Assembly (NCBI RefSeq): GCF_009806985.1
Contig: NZ_WUAX01000006.1
Location: 60,184 to 124,183, forward strand
Length of the DNA stretch: 64,000 nucleotides
From: Halorubrum sp. JWXQ-INN 858
GTDB taxonomy: Archaea > Halobacteriota > Halobacteria > Halobacteriales > Haloferacaceae
Direction: 5' to 3'
Position 1 is the first letter of the stretch, and every line of letters begins with the position of its first letter. Shown here in pieces: positions 51,004-58,178 of this stretch. A model generated the notes under the pieces. It was not told the origin of the DNA, ran no database searches, and saw only the letters and a list, made by a program, of their open reading frames with translations. The translations under genes and the position numbers were made by a program.

Positions 51004-52575
51004 GTGTTCGAGACCGTTCGGCGTGACGACGACGGAGGGCGATCCGCCCTCGGGCTGCTGCTCTTGAGCGGCGTCATCGCGACGCTCGTCACCTCGCCGC
51101 TGCTCTGGCTGTTCCTCCGGGCCGGACAGGTCGACCCCGCGCGCGCGGCCTCGCTCGTCTTCTCGGCACGCACCGCCGAGATCCTCGCCAACAGCGTCGG
51201 GCTGATGGTCGGCGTGACCGTCCTCTCGGTCGCCATCGGCGTTCCCCTCGCGGTGCTCACGACGGGGACCGACCTCCCGTACGGCCGCTTCTGGACGGTC
51301 GTCGCCGCGCTGCCGCTCGTGATCCCGAGCTACATCGGGGCGTTCGCGTTCGTCAGGACGTTCGGGAGCGGCGGCGAGGTGAGCGAGGCCGTCGGCCTCC
51401 CCCTTCCGGCGATCGACGGCTTCCCCGGCGCGGTCCTCGTCATCACGCTGTACACGTACCCGTACGTCTACCTGTCGACGCGGGCGGCCCTGCTCTCGCT
51501 CGACATGGAGATCGTCGAGGCCGCTCGGAGCCTCAACGTCCCGCCGATCGAGGCGTACCGGCGGGTGGTGATCCCGCAGATCCGCCCCGCGGTCGCCGCG
51601 GGCGCGCTGCTCGTCGCGCTGTACGCCGTCTCCGACTTCGGGACGCCCGCGTTCATGCGCGTGAGCGTCTTTACCTACGAGATCTACGTCGAGTACGGCG
51701 CGTTCAACGTTCAGTACGCCGCGCTCCTCTCGATGCAGCTGCTCGCGGTCACCGCCGTCATCCTTCTGATCGAGGCGCGGATCGGCGGCGACAGCGACTC
51801 GGCCGGCGGGGGTCGGACCGCCCGGATCCGCCTCGGGCGCTGGAAGTGGGTCGCGATGACCGCGATCGGGGGGATCGGCGTCATCACGCTGGTCTTGCCC
51901 GTCGCCATCTTCGGCGTCTGGGCGCTCCGCGGCCCGGAGGGGAGCGTCCCGTCGCTCGCCTTCCAGCCCGGCATCGCGTTGAACTCCGTCTACCTCGCGA
52001 CGATGGCGGCGGCGGTCGCCTGCCTGTTGGCGATCCCCGTCGCGTACCACTCGGCGCGGTACGACTCGCCGCTCTCCCGGCTGTTCGAACGCGCCACGTA
52101 CGTCGGCTTCGCCGTCCCCGGCGTGGTCATCGGGCTCGCGCTGGTCTTTTTCGGCGCGAACTACGCGCCGTGGATCTACCGCACCGTCCCGCTGTTGGTG
52201 TTCGCGTACGTCGTCCGCTTCCTCCCGCAGGTCGTCGGCACGACTCGCTCGGCCGTGTTGCAGGTCGACGACCGGCTCGTCGAGGCCGCCCGCACGCTGA
52301 ACGCCGGCCCGGTCGAGACGTTCCGGAAGGTGACGCTGCCGCTCATCCTGCCGGGCGTCGTCGCCGGCGGCGTCCTCGTCTTCCTCACCACGATGAAGGA
52401 GCTGCCGGCGACGCTCATGCTCCAGCCGATCGGGGTCGACACGCTCGTGACGATCATCTGGGCCGCCCACGAGACGCTCTACTACCAGTACGCGGCGGTG
52501 CCGGCGCTCATCCTCGTGGTGATATCCGGCGTCTCGATGGTCGTGCTCCTCAGACAGGAGTCGGGGCTCGGGTGA
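51004..52575 (+). CDS. Iron(III) ABC transporter permease (FbpB-like)
   Basis: The 523-residue protein contains two fused permease halves with about twelve helices. Each half carries an EAA-type loop facing the ATPase: DMEIVEAARSLNVPPIEAYRRVVIPQIRPA in the first and RLVEAARTLNAGPVETFRKVTLPLILPGV in the second. It forms the channel for the iron bound by the upstream lipoprotein. I accept the GTG at 51004, as no ATG fits; the start is uncertain by some residues. An ATPase gene normally follows but here none does: the next gene is tfx on the other strand. Confidence 0.9.
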   Translation: MFETVRRDDDGGRSALGLLLLSGVIATLVTSPLLWLFLRAGQVDPARAASLVFSARTAEILANSVGLMVGVTVLSVAIGVPLAVLTTGTDLPYGRFWTVVAALPLVIPSYIGAFAFVRTFGSGGEVSEAVGLPLPAIDGFPGAVLVITLYTYPYVYLSTRAALLSLDMEIVEAARSLNVPPIEAYRRVVIPQIRPAVAAGALLVALYAVSDFGTPAFMRVSVFTYEIYVEYGAFNVQYAALLSMQLLAVTAVILLIEARIGGDSDSAGGGRTARIRLGRWKWVAMTAIGGIGVITLVLPVAIFGVWALRGPEGSVPSLAFQPGIALNSVYLATMAAAVACLLAIPVAYHSARYDSPLSRLFERATYVGFAVPGVVIGLALVFFGANYAPWIYRTVPLLVFAYVVRFLPQVVGTTRSAVLQVDDRLVEAARTLNAGPVETFRKVTLPLILPGVVAGGVLVFLTTMKELPATLMLQPIGVDTLVTIIWAAHETLYYQYAAVPALILVVISGVSMVVLLRQESGLG

Positions 52576-52628
52576 CGCGGCGTGCCGGGCGTGTCGGCGC
52601 GTGCCCGTCGCTCACGCCGGGGAGGACG

Positions 52629-53144
52629 TCATGGCCTGCGGACCCGCAGGGCCCCGTCGTTCGCGACGGTGACGAAGAGGCGGCTCCGTACCTCCCGCCC
52701 GTGGACGGCGTCGCCGGCGCGGTCGCCGATCGTCTTCATGAGGCTCGGGGCGGTCTGGCTCACCTTCACGCCCGCCTCGTCGCAGGCGTCGTACACCTGT
52801 TGGGGGGCGTCGTAGAGGTCCGTCCCGGAGGCGATCTCGACGCGGACCGGTGCCGACAGCGCCTCCGCGAACGCGATCGTCTCCTTCGCGCGCTCGACGT
52901 TGTCGCGCGCGCTCGACTCGACGCTGGAGACGTTCGCGCGTGAGGTGCCGAGCCGGTCGGCGATGTCGGCCTGTCGGAGCCCCTGTTCGCGGAGCGCGAG
53001 CACCTCCGCCTGCCTGCGCGTGAGGACGCTCGCGTCGGCGTCGAACCCCGCCCGATCCAACAGCGCCGCGGCGTCGACGTCGGCATCAACCCCCTCGCTC
53101 CCGGAGGTTCCGCCGTCGGTGACGTGCCCGTCGTGTGCGACCAT
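52629..53144 (-). CDS. Tfx-family HTH DNA-binding protein
   Basis: The 171-residue protein has an N-terminal HTH: SVLTRRQAEVLALREQGLRQADIADRLGTSRANVSSVESSARDNVERAKETI, followed by an alpha/beta ligand-type domain VRVEIASGTDLYDAPQQVYDACDEAGVKVSQTAP ending LRVRRP. Tfx was first described as an activator of molybdoformylmethanofuran dehydrogenase genes in a methanogen; haloarchaeal targets are not known to me. The ATG at 53144 is the last plausible start before 23-bp tandem repeats in the upstream region; a GTG seven codons later is possible. No clear TATA box was found. Confidence 0.85.
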   Translation of the reverse strand: MVAHDGHVTDGGTSGSEGVDADVDAAALLDRAGFDADASVLTRRQAEVLALREQGLRQADIADRLGTSRANVSSVESSARDNVERAKETIAFAEALSAPVRVEIASGTDLYDAPQQVYDACDEAGVKVSQTAPSLMKTIGDRAGDAVHGREVRSRLFVTVANDGALRVRRP

Positions 53145-53417
53145 ACGACCAGAAGGGGACGTGACGTGAAAAGCGACCGGGGCGGTGCGTGACAAGCGAC
53201 CGGGGCGGTGCGTGACAAGCGACCAGGGCGGTGCGTGACAAACGACCGGGGCGGTGCGTGACAAGCGACCGGGGCGACGAATCCGCCGTCACCGCTCGTC
53301 GGCGGCGGAACACGTACGCACACGCCGCCCCCGGGCGGTCGATGCGATCGACCCGATCGGGCGGCTGAAGAACCGTCCCGGTGAGTGGACTGTCCGAACG
53401 GGGGAGCCCCCGTTACC
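53145..53417. other. Intergenic region between tfx and the TRAM gene
   Basis: It contains the 23-bp repeats at 53173-53279. Nothing else was recognised, and no obvious TATA box for tfx was seen. Confidence 0.5.
53173..53279. repeat. 23-bp tandem repeat, about 4.6 copies, upstream of tfx
   Basis: Units GCGACCGGGGCGGTGCGTGA-CAA begin at 53173, 53196, 53219, 53242 and 53265, with single-base changes (ACCAGGG, AACGACC). The array ends about 30 bp before the tfx start codon on its promoter side. Confidence 0.93.
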
Positions 53418-53873
53418 TCACTTGCCCCAGAAGTTCTCGCGGCTGCCCAGTCGCTCGCGGTCAGGCCGGGTAGGTCGGCGGCGCTCGTCGTCGGACTCGC
53501 CGTCCTCGCCCTCTTCGCCGTCCTCGCCCTCTTCGTCCTCGGGGAGCCGCTCGACGACCCGCTTTGCGGTCGCGTGGTTCGACTTCACCCGATGGATCGC
53601 GACGCGGGCGCGAGCCGGCGGGAGCAGCCCGTCGACGAGCACGATGAAGCCGTCCTCGGTCCGCCCCACGCCCGCTCCGCTCTCGTGCATGTCGTCGACC
53701 TCGACCACGACCTCCTCGCCGGGCTGGACCGGCTGCTGTTTGAGCTCGTAGATCGGCATGTCGTAGTGGTTACACCACTCGGCACCGCCTTTGTTCCCGT
53801 AGTGTTGACACCCCATCCCCTGGATCCGTTCGTCGAAACTGGGGCATTCGTCGGCGAGTGGACAGTCCGCCAT
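53418..53873 (-). CDS. TRAM-domain protein with cysteine-rich N-terminus
   Basis: The 151-residue protein has an N-terminal segment with four cysteines and histidines (MADCPLADECPSFDERIQGMGCQHYGNKGGAEWCNHYDM) that could bind zinc or a cluster, then a TRAM domain (EEVVVEVDDMHESGAGVGRTEDGFIVLVDGLLPPARARVAIHRV), a predicted RNA-binding beta-barrel found in tRNA methylthiotransferases and RNA methyltransferases. A glutamate-rich linker and a conserved end RERLGSRENFWGK follow. It probably binds RNA; single-TRAM proteins are proposed archaeal RNA chaperones. Confidence 0.87.
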   Translation of the reverse strand: MADCPLADECPSFDERIQGMGCQHYGNKGGAEWCNHYDMPIYELKQQPVQPGEEVVVEVDDMHESGAGVGRTEDGFIVLVDGLLPPARARVAIHRVKSNHATAKRVVERLPEDEEGEDGEEGEDGESDDERRRPTRPDRERLGSRENFWGK

Positions 53874-53944
53874 GGCCGTCGATAACGGGGGGTCGCTCTA
53901 AACGTTTCCGACTGTGACGCCGAAAAACGGGGGCGTCGAGCGGA

Positions 53945-54292
53945 TCAGAGGAATTCCCGGACCTCGGAGTACCACATGTCGTGATGGTCGACCGCGCCCA
54001 CGCCGTCGGCGACGTCGACGGCCAGCGCGTGCCAGCACCGCGCCGTCGGGTCCTCGGGATCGAGGTTGTACGTCGCGTCCGCACAGTCACACCGTCCGTC
54101 CTCGACGACGTATTCGTCCTCGTGACCGACGACGACGGTGAAGTCCCGGTAGCGCTTGACTCGCTCCTCGGCGACCGCCTCGATGGCGCGGGACCCGCGG
54201 TCGCCGTGTTCGTCGACGATGGCGGCGGCGATCGGGCCGGTCAGCTCGCCGGTCGCGGAGAGCGCCGCCTCCCAGTCGTCGACCGGTTCCAT
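53945..54292 (-). CDS. SWIM zinc-finger protein
   Basis: The 115-residue protein has the SWIM pattern CxCx(n)CxH in RCDCADATYNLDPEDPTARCWHALAV, preceded by a small alpha/beta region YRDFTVVVGHEDEYVVED. SWIM fingers bind DNA or protein; haloarchaeal genomes have several. Its end is 71 bp from the TRAM gene, on the same strand. The target is unknown. Confidence 0.85.
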   Translation of the reverse strand: MEPVDDWEAALSATGELTGPIAAAIVDEHGDRGSRAIEAVAEERVKRYRDFTVVVGHEDEYVVEDGRCDCADATYNLDPEDPTARCWHALAVDVADGVGAVDHHDMWYSEVREFL

Positions 54293-54356
54293 GCGAGGCC
54301 GTTCACGGGCAGCCGCCTAAACGGCGTCGGTCACGTCGACCGATCGGCGACGGCAG

Positions 54357-54809
54357 TCAGTAGTCCTCCGGGTCGGGCTCGTACCGGTCGCCGTACTCCC
54401 GGACGGGGTCGACCGGTCGCCCGTCGTCGGTCTCGGGAGCCACGTAGTCGATGAGCGCCTCGACGTCCGGCTCGCGGACGCGGACGTCGACGAAGACGTC
54501 GCCGAGCTCGTCGGGGTTCCCCACCGCGAAGTTGACCACGCCCTCGAAGGCGGCCTGCTTTTTCAGCGAGAACGAGAAGCCGTCCGCCGTGGACCGCCGC
54601 CTGAACACGCGCCGGGCGGTGTCGAGGATCTCCTGTTCGTGGAGCACGTCGGAGAACGCGTCGAGCGTGTGCGTCTCGGCGACGAGCCGGCCGTCCTCGT
54701 GGACCGGATCGGTCTCCGGGAACACGTTGCGGATCGCGTCGGCGACGCGGTCGGTCACCTCGGTGTCGTTCACCGGGGCCTCGATCCGGACGTCGATGCT
54801 GTAGATCAC
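54357..54809 (-). CDS. UPF0201-family RNA-binding protein
   Basis: The 150-residue protein begins at a GTG (IYSIDVRIEAPVNDTEVTDRVADAI) overlapping the stop of the kinase-like gene before it (GTGA). The strings LREQ-like VLHEQEILDTARRVFRRRSTADGFSFSLKKQAAFEGVVNF match UPF0201, whose fold resembles RNA-binding domains of ribosomal proteins. In some archaea UPF0200 and UPF0201 are joined in one polypeptide; here they are separate but translationally coupled. Its role is unknown, with RNA binding only predicted. Confidence 0.85.
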   Translation of the reverse strand: MIYSIDVRIEAPVNDTEVTDRVADAIRNVFPETDPVHEDGRLVAETHTLDAFSDVLHEQEILDTARRVFRRRSTADGFSFSLKKQAAFEGVVNFAVGNPDELGDVFVDVRVREPDVEALIDYVAPETDDGRPVDPVREYGDRYEPDPEDY

Positions 54810-55384
54810 GGGCGATCACCTCCGATCTCCTCGACCTCCTCGACGCCGAGCACCTCGCGGATCCGGGTCCGGAACGCCTCGAGGGTGCCCGTGTTGTCGA
54901 CCTCGACGTCCGCGCGCTCGAGCGTTTCGCCGAGCCCGAGCGCGATCTCGCGTTCGTCCCGCTCGCGGAGCGCCTCGAGGCTCGCGTCCGAGGCGTCGCG
55001 GCCGCGGTCGTCGAGCCGCTCGGCGCGGAGCTCGAACGGGGCGTGGACCGCGACGAGGGTGAAGTCGTCGCCGAACGCCTCCCGGAAGCGCTCCAGTTCG
55101 ACCGTCGAGCGGAGCCCGTCGACGAGCACTGCGTCGCCGTCGCCGTCCGCGGCCGCCTCGCGGATCAGCGGGAGCGTCCGGGCCGCGATGGCGTCGTCGC
55201 CCTCCTCCTCGCGCAGCGTGCCCGCCATCCGTCCGTGGTGCTCCGCCGGATCCAACCCGCGCCGCCGACACTCCTCGCGGACGACGTCGCCCATGACGAC
55301 GACGGGGACGCCCGCCGCCGCGGCCACGTTCGCCGCCTCCCCCTTGCCGCTGCCGGGAAGCCCGACGGTTCCGTACACGTTCAT
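54806..55384 (-). CDS. UPF0200-family P-loop NTPase (kinase-like)
   Basis: The 192-residue protein begins MNVYGTVGLPGSGKGEAANVAA with Walker A GLPGSGKG near residues 8-15, resembling adenylate and dephospho-CoA kinases, with VVVMGDVVREECRRRGL, the LID-like ERLDDRGRDASDASLEALRERDERE and a conserved NTGTLEAF end. It is a nucleotide-dependent enzyme of unknown substrate and probably partners with the UPF0201 protein encoded by the overlapping gene. The ATG at 55384 matches the P-loop-proximal start of homologues. Its promoter region faces the tRNA-Arg gene. Confidence 0.85.
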   Translation of the reverse strand: MNVYGTVGLPGSGKGEAANVAAAAGVPVVVMGDVVREECRRRGLDPAEHHGRMAGTLREEEGDDAIAARTLPLIREAAADGDGDAVLVDGLRSTVELERFREAFGDDFTLVAVHAPFELRAERLDDRGRDASDASLEALRERDEREIALGLGETLERADVEVDNTGTLEAFRTRIREVLGVEEVEEIGGDRP

Positions 55385-55481
55385 TACCCGCCCTACCGGT
55401 GTGGCGGACTTAGGTCTGCTGTTGGACGGCGCGCCCCGAATCACGACCGTTTTTAAGCGGCGACGCTGACTGTCGACGCGA

Positions 55482-55556
55482 GGGCGCGTAGCTCAGCCAG
55501 GATAGAGCGTCGGACTTCTAATCCGATGGTCGTGGGTTCGAATCCCATCGCGCTCG
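55482..55556 (+). tRNA. tRNA-Arg (anticodon TCT)
   Basis: The 75-nt cloverleaf has a 7-bp acceptor stem GGGCGCG/CGCGCTC (one G-T pair), an anticodon stem CGGA with loop CTTCTAA (anticodon TCT), and T-arm GGGTTCGAATCCC-like sequence; no CCA is encoded. TTTTTAAGC at about 55450-55458 is its promoter. Its 3' end is immediately followed by AT-rich DNA, suggesting it is an integration site. Confidence 0.97.
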
Positions 55557-55557
55557 T
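55548..55557 (+). repeat. Left copy of 10-bp repeat at island boundary (candidate attL)
   Basis: TCGCGCTCGT covers the last nine bases of the tRNA-Arg gene plus one. The same ten bases recur at 57410, at the other edge of the AT-rich block. Confidence 0.5.
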
Positions 55558-55675
55558 GCTACAAATTATACTCGATTTTAATTATCTAGACGACCATATT
55601 TGGCCGCTGATTATGCATTGAACATGTTCTGAAACCATTTATTTAATTTAGATACGTTTATTCAAAGTTGATGAT

Positions 55676-55694
55676 TAGTAGTATCTATCTACTA
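55676..55694. promoter_or_regulatory. Inverted repeat upstream of the ATPase gene
   Basis: TAGTAG-TATCTAT-CTACTA lies about 70 bp before the start of the island gene, upstream of its TATA-like ATCTATAATG (about 55730-55739). It could be an operator. Confidence 0.4.
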
Positions 55695-55763
55695 TTGTCT
55701 AACATCAGAAAGTCATAATTTAATCGAAGAATCTATAATGTTGTTCAATCAAATAAGTCTCAA

Positions 55764-57035
55764 ATGCCGACACACACTTACAAGATTGATGAAGTGTTTG
55801 GTATGGCTAGGGGTATACCTGAGAATTATGTTCGTAGAGAGTATGTAGATAATGAATTAGAGAAAACACTCCATAGGAACAAACATGTTGTGATATATGG
55901 GGGCTCAAAACAGGGTAAAACCTGCCTTCGAAAGTCGTGTATTACTGAAGATAGTCAAATAGTTGTTCAGTGTAATAATAGATGGGATTTGGAAGATATT
56001 CACTCTGCAATCTTGAAGAAGTCTGGGTTTAAAATAACTAAATCTGAAAAGAGATCTATTTCTGGATCTCAAAAAATTACTGCAAAGATACGTTCTGGCC
56101 TATTAAGTGGCGGATCTGAAACTACAATATCCGGGCAAAAAGAAGTTCTTGAAGAAGGTTTAGAGCTTGATCCAGAAGACGTGAATGACGTTATTGACGC
56201 TTTAGATACGATCAGTTTCTCCAAGAAGATCGTACTCGAGGATTTTCATTATTTACCGGAAGATACGCAAGAAGATTTCTCTGTCGCACTAAAGGCATTT
56301 CACGAAACCTCTGATCTTAATTTTGTTATTGTTGGTGTTTGGTTAGAAGAAAACAAACTTATCGTTAAAAATGGAGATTTGACTGGCCGTGTTATTTCGG
56401 TGAATGCGGATAAGTGGACTTCTAATGATTTGGAAGATGTAATTAAGAAAGGTGCTGATTTATTGGATATTGAGTTCGATGCGAAATTCAAGAAAGAATT
56501 GATTAAAAATTGCCATGATAGCGTTTTCATCGTTCAGGAAGCTTGCCAAGAGGCCTGTCTTGAAGAAAATATACTTGACAGTAGTGGTCCTACAACAGTA
56601 GTCGGTACTGATCTAGATGCTAACGAAATAATCGCAGAGATTATTGATTCTCAGAAAGCAAGGTACGAATCCTTTATTCGAAACTTCTCTGATGGTTTCC
56701 AATCGACAGAATTAGAGATGTACAAATGGCTCCTATACCCTATCCTAACTGCGGACTCATCGGAGCTGGAAGAGGGACTTATTTATGGTGATATGAGGAA
56801 AAAGATCGAATCACAACATCCAGAGGGTACCAGTTTGAATCCTGGTAATCTGACCCAGTCTTTGCAGTCTACAGGCTCCCTTCAGGCAGATTTAGGGATA
56901 AAACCGTTTATTCTTGATTATGACAAAAGAAATAGTAAACTTTCTGTAGTTGATCGAGGATTTCTCATTTGGTCACAGACCGAAGATGAGGCTTCTCTCC
57001 TAGAGTACGCTGGGTTGGATACACAAATAGACTAG
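55764..57035 (+). CDS. AT-rich P-loop ATPase with C-terminal winged-helix-like region, unknown function
   Basis: The 423-residue protein has an N-terminal YKIDEVFGMARGIPENYVRR box, then Walker A GGSKQGKT (residues 46-53), Walker B-like KIVLEDFH (155-162), a sensor-type strand NFVIVGVWLEENKLI (186-200) and a helical lid region (about 220-270). The last 100 residues (MYKWLLYPILTAD to LSVVDRGFLIWSQ) look like a winged helix. The order, ATPase then DNA-binding-like wing, resembles Orc1/Cdc6, MNS-type and STAND ATPases; I cannot place it in a named family. It is the only gene on the island and lacks a visible effector domain, so it may be a defence, regulatory or replication protein. ATCTATAATG lies about 25 nt before the ATG. 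Confidence 0.7.
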   Translation: MPTHTYKIDEVFGMARGIPENYVRREYVDNELEKTLHRNKHVVIYGGSKQGKTCLRKSCITEDSQIVVQCNNRWDLEDIHSAILKKSGFKITKSEKRSISGSQKITAKIRSGLLSGGSETTISGQKEVLEEGLELDPEDVNDVIDALDTISFSKKIVLEDFHYLPEDTQEDFSVALKAFHETSDLNFVIVGVWLEENKLIVKNGDLTGRVISVNADKWTSNDLEDVIKKGADLLDIEFDAKFKKELIKNCHDSVFIVQEACQEACLEENILDSSGPTTVVGTDLDANEIIAEIIDSQKARYESFIRNFSDGFQSTELEMYKWLLYPILTADSSELEEGLIYGDMRKKIESQHPEGTSLNPGNLTQSLQSTGSLQADLGIKPFILDYDKRNSKLSVVDRGFLIWSQTEDEASLLEYAGLDTQID

Positions 57036-57586
57036 GCAAATTTGTTGGATTCAAACAACCTCTCCCACTGGAGAATTAACACTGGATATCTGTTAGCTTT
57101 GTACCGGTGTGATTCCAAGAAGTATATTAACATATAAAATACACATTCAAATCTCATTAATCGTTGCTATATATACTCTCTTTTTGACGAGATTCTAGTA
57201 AATAATATTTAATAAAGCCTGAATTAAATAGGTAACGTATTATCAGGAACAGTACTCCGATTTGATGTCTTGAATTTGATCGACTCCTCTGCTCTGTCTG
57301 ATAGCACTCCTAAATATAATTTCCGGGCTACAACTGGTCAAGTAGTATAACTCATTATGTTCGGGTATAAACATCAAACAGAACCCAACACGATAGATGT
57401 CCAAAACTTCGCGCTCGTATTGAGGCCCTTTGTGTTCGATCGTGGTTAATAACCTGCAAGCTCGCTCCGCGTCGCCGTCTCACCGTGGTTTTTCCTGCAC
57501 CCCTGTGAGCAGCGATCGGTGCCCGTTCACGGACCGAACACGCTCGGATCGATAGAGGAAAGTCGCGTTGTCTCCGACTTCGGGCT
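57036..57586. other. 551-bp region after the ATPase gene
   Basis: The AT-rich part to 57419 has many stop codons in all frames and no gene. From 57420 it is GC-rich host DNA leading to the ferredoxin gene. TCGCGCTCGT at 57410-57419 marks the transition. Nothing else is supported. Confidence 0.55.
57410..57419 (+). repeat. Right copy of 10-bp repeat at island boundary (candidate attR)
   Basis: TCGCGCTCGT duplicates the tRNA-Arg 3' terminus (55548-55557) and sits exactly where base composition changes back to that of the host. Confidence 0.5.
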
Positions 57587-57946
57587 ATGAGCGACGACTC
57601 CGATGAGCACGACGAGCGCGACGACGTGATCGCCCCGAGCGACCTGGGCGGTGAGGGGCCGCCGGTCGAGGAGAAGCCGTACAAGATCGTCTTCGAGGCG
57701 AACAAGTGCTTCGGCGCGGGCCGCTGTGCCGAGGTCGCCGACAACTGGGAGATGGACATCGAGACGGGGCTCGCGGCGGTGCGGTCGTACTACATCGGCG
57801 AGGACGAGCTGGCCGAGAACGTCCGTGCCGCCGAGGTCTGCCCGGCGAAGAAGGACCAGGGGATCATCCACGTCGTCGACCGCCGAACCGACGAGGAGAT
57901 CGCGCCGAACCCGCACGGCGACGGGACGCTCTCGGTCGACTGGTAG
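57587..57946 (+). CDS. Ferredoxin of the CX5C...CP type
   Basis: The 119-residue protein has an acidic N-terminus of about 30 residues, then KIVFEANKCFGAGRCAEVADNWEMD and AAEVCPAKK. Only three cysteines (41, 47, 85) are present, in the pattern of [3Fe-4S]-type ferredoxins such as those serving cytochromes P450. It probably transfers electrons in the cytoplasm; the partner is unknown. The start fits a haloarchaeal acidic leader, without a distinct TATA box. Confidence 0.85.
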   Translation: MSDDSDEHDERDDVIAPSDLGGEGPPVEEKPYKIVFEANKCFGAGRCAEVADNWEMDIETGLAAVRSYYIGEDELAENVRAAEVCPAKKDQGIIHVVDRRTDEEIAPNPHGDGTLSVDW

Positions 57947-58093
57947 CGGTCCGCCGACCACTCTTATAAGCGTCGGCGGCGGCGTACCTGCCGGACCGTG
58001 GCGGTCGCCGACGCGATCGGCCGGGCCGGCCACGCCGGCCGACGCGGAGCCATCCGAAAGGCGTTTGACCGTCCCCCGAAAACCCGGAGGTGC

Positions 58094-58178
58094 GCGGGGG
58101 TGGCTGAGCCTGGCCAAAAGCGGCGGACTTAAGATCCGCTCCTGTAGAGGTTCGAGGGTTCGAATCCCTTCCCCCGCA
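58094..58178 (+). tRNA. tRNA-Leu (anticodon TAA)
   Basis: The 85-nt gene has acceptor stem GCGGGGG/CCCCCGC, anticodon stem GCGGA/TCCGC with loop CTTAAGA (anticodon TAA), a long variable arm and T-arm GGGTTCGAATCCC, plus discriminator A and no CCA. Its T-arm to 3' end portion is repeated four more times downstream. No clear TATA box was identified within 40 nt upstream. Confidence 0.96.

Larger units (their letters stand above)
55557..57419. mobile_element. AT-rich island at the 3' end of tRNA-Arg
   Basis: Base composition changes sharply from GC-rich to AT-rich right after the tRNA and returns near 57420. The block contains one gene (55764-57035) whose codon use (AAA, GAT, TTA, ATA) is unlike any neighbour. 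It is bounded by TCGCGCTCGT repeats. No integrase, transposase or inverted terminal repeat is visible, so it may be the remnant of a larger integrated element. Confidence 0.6.
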
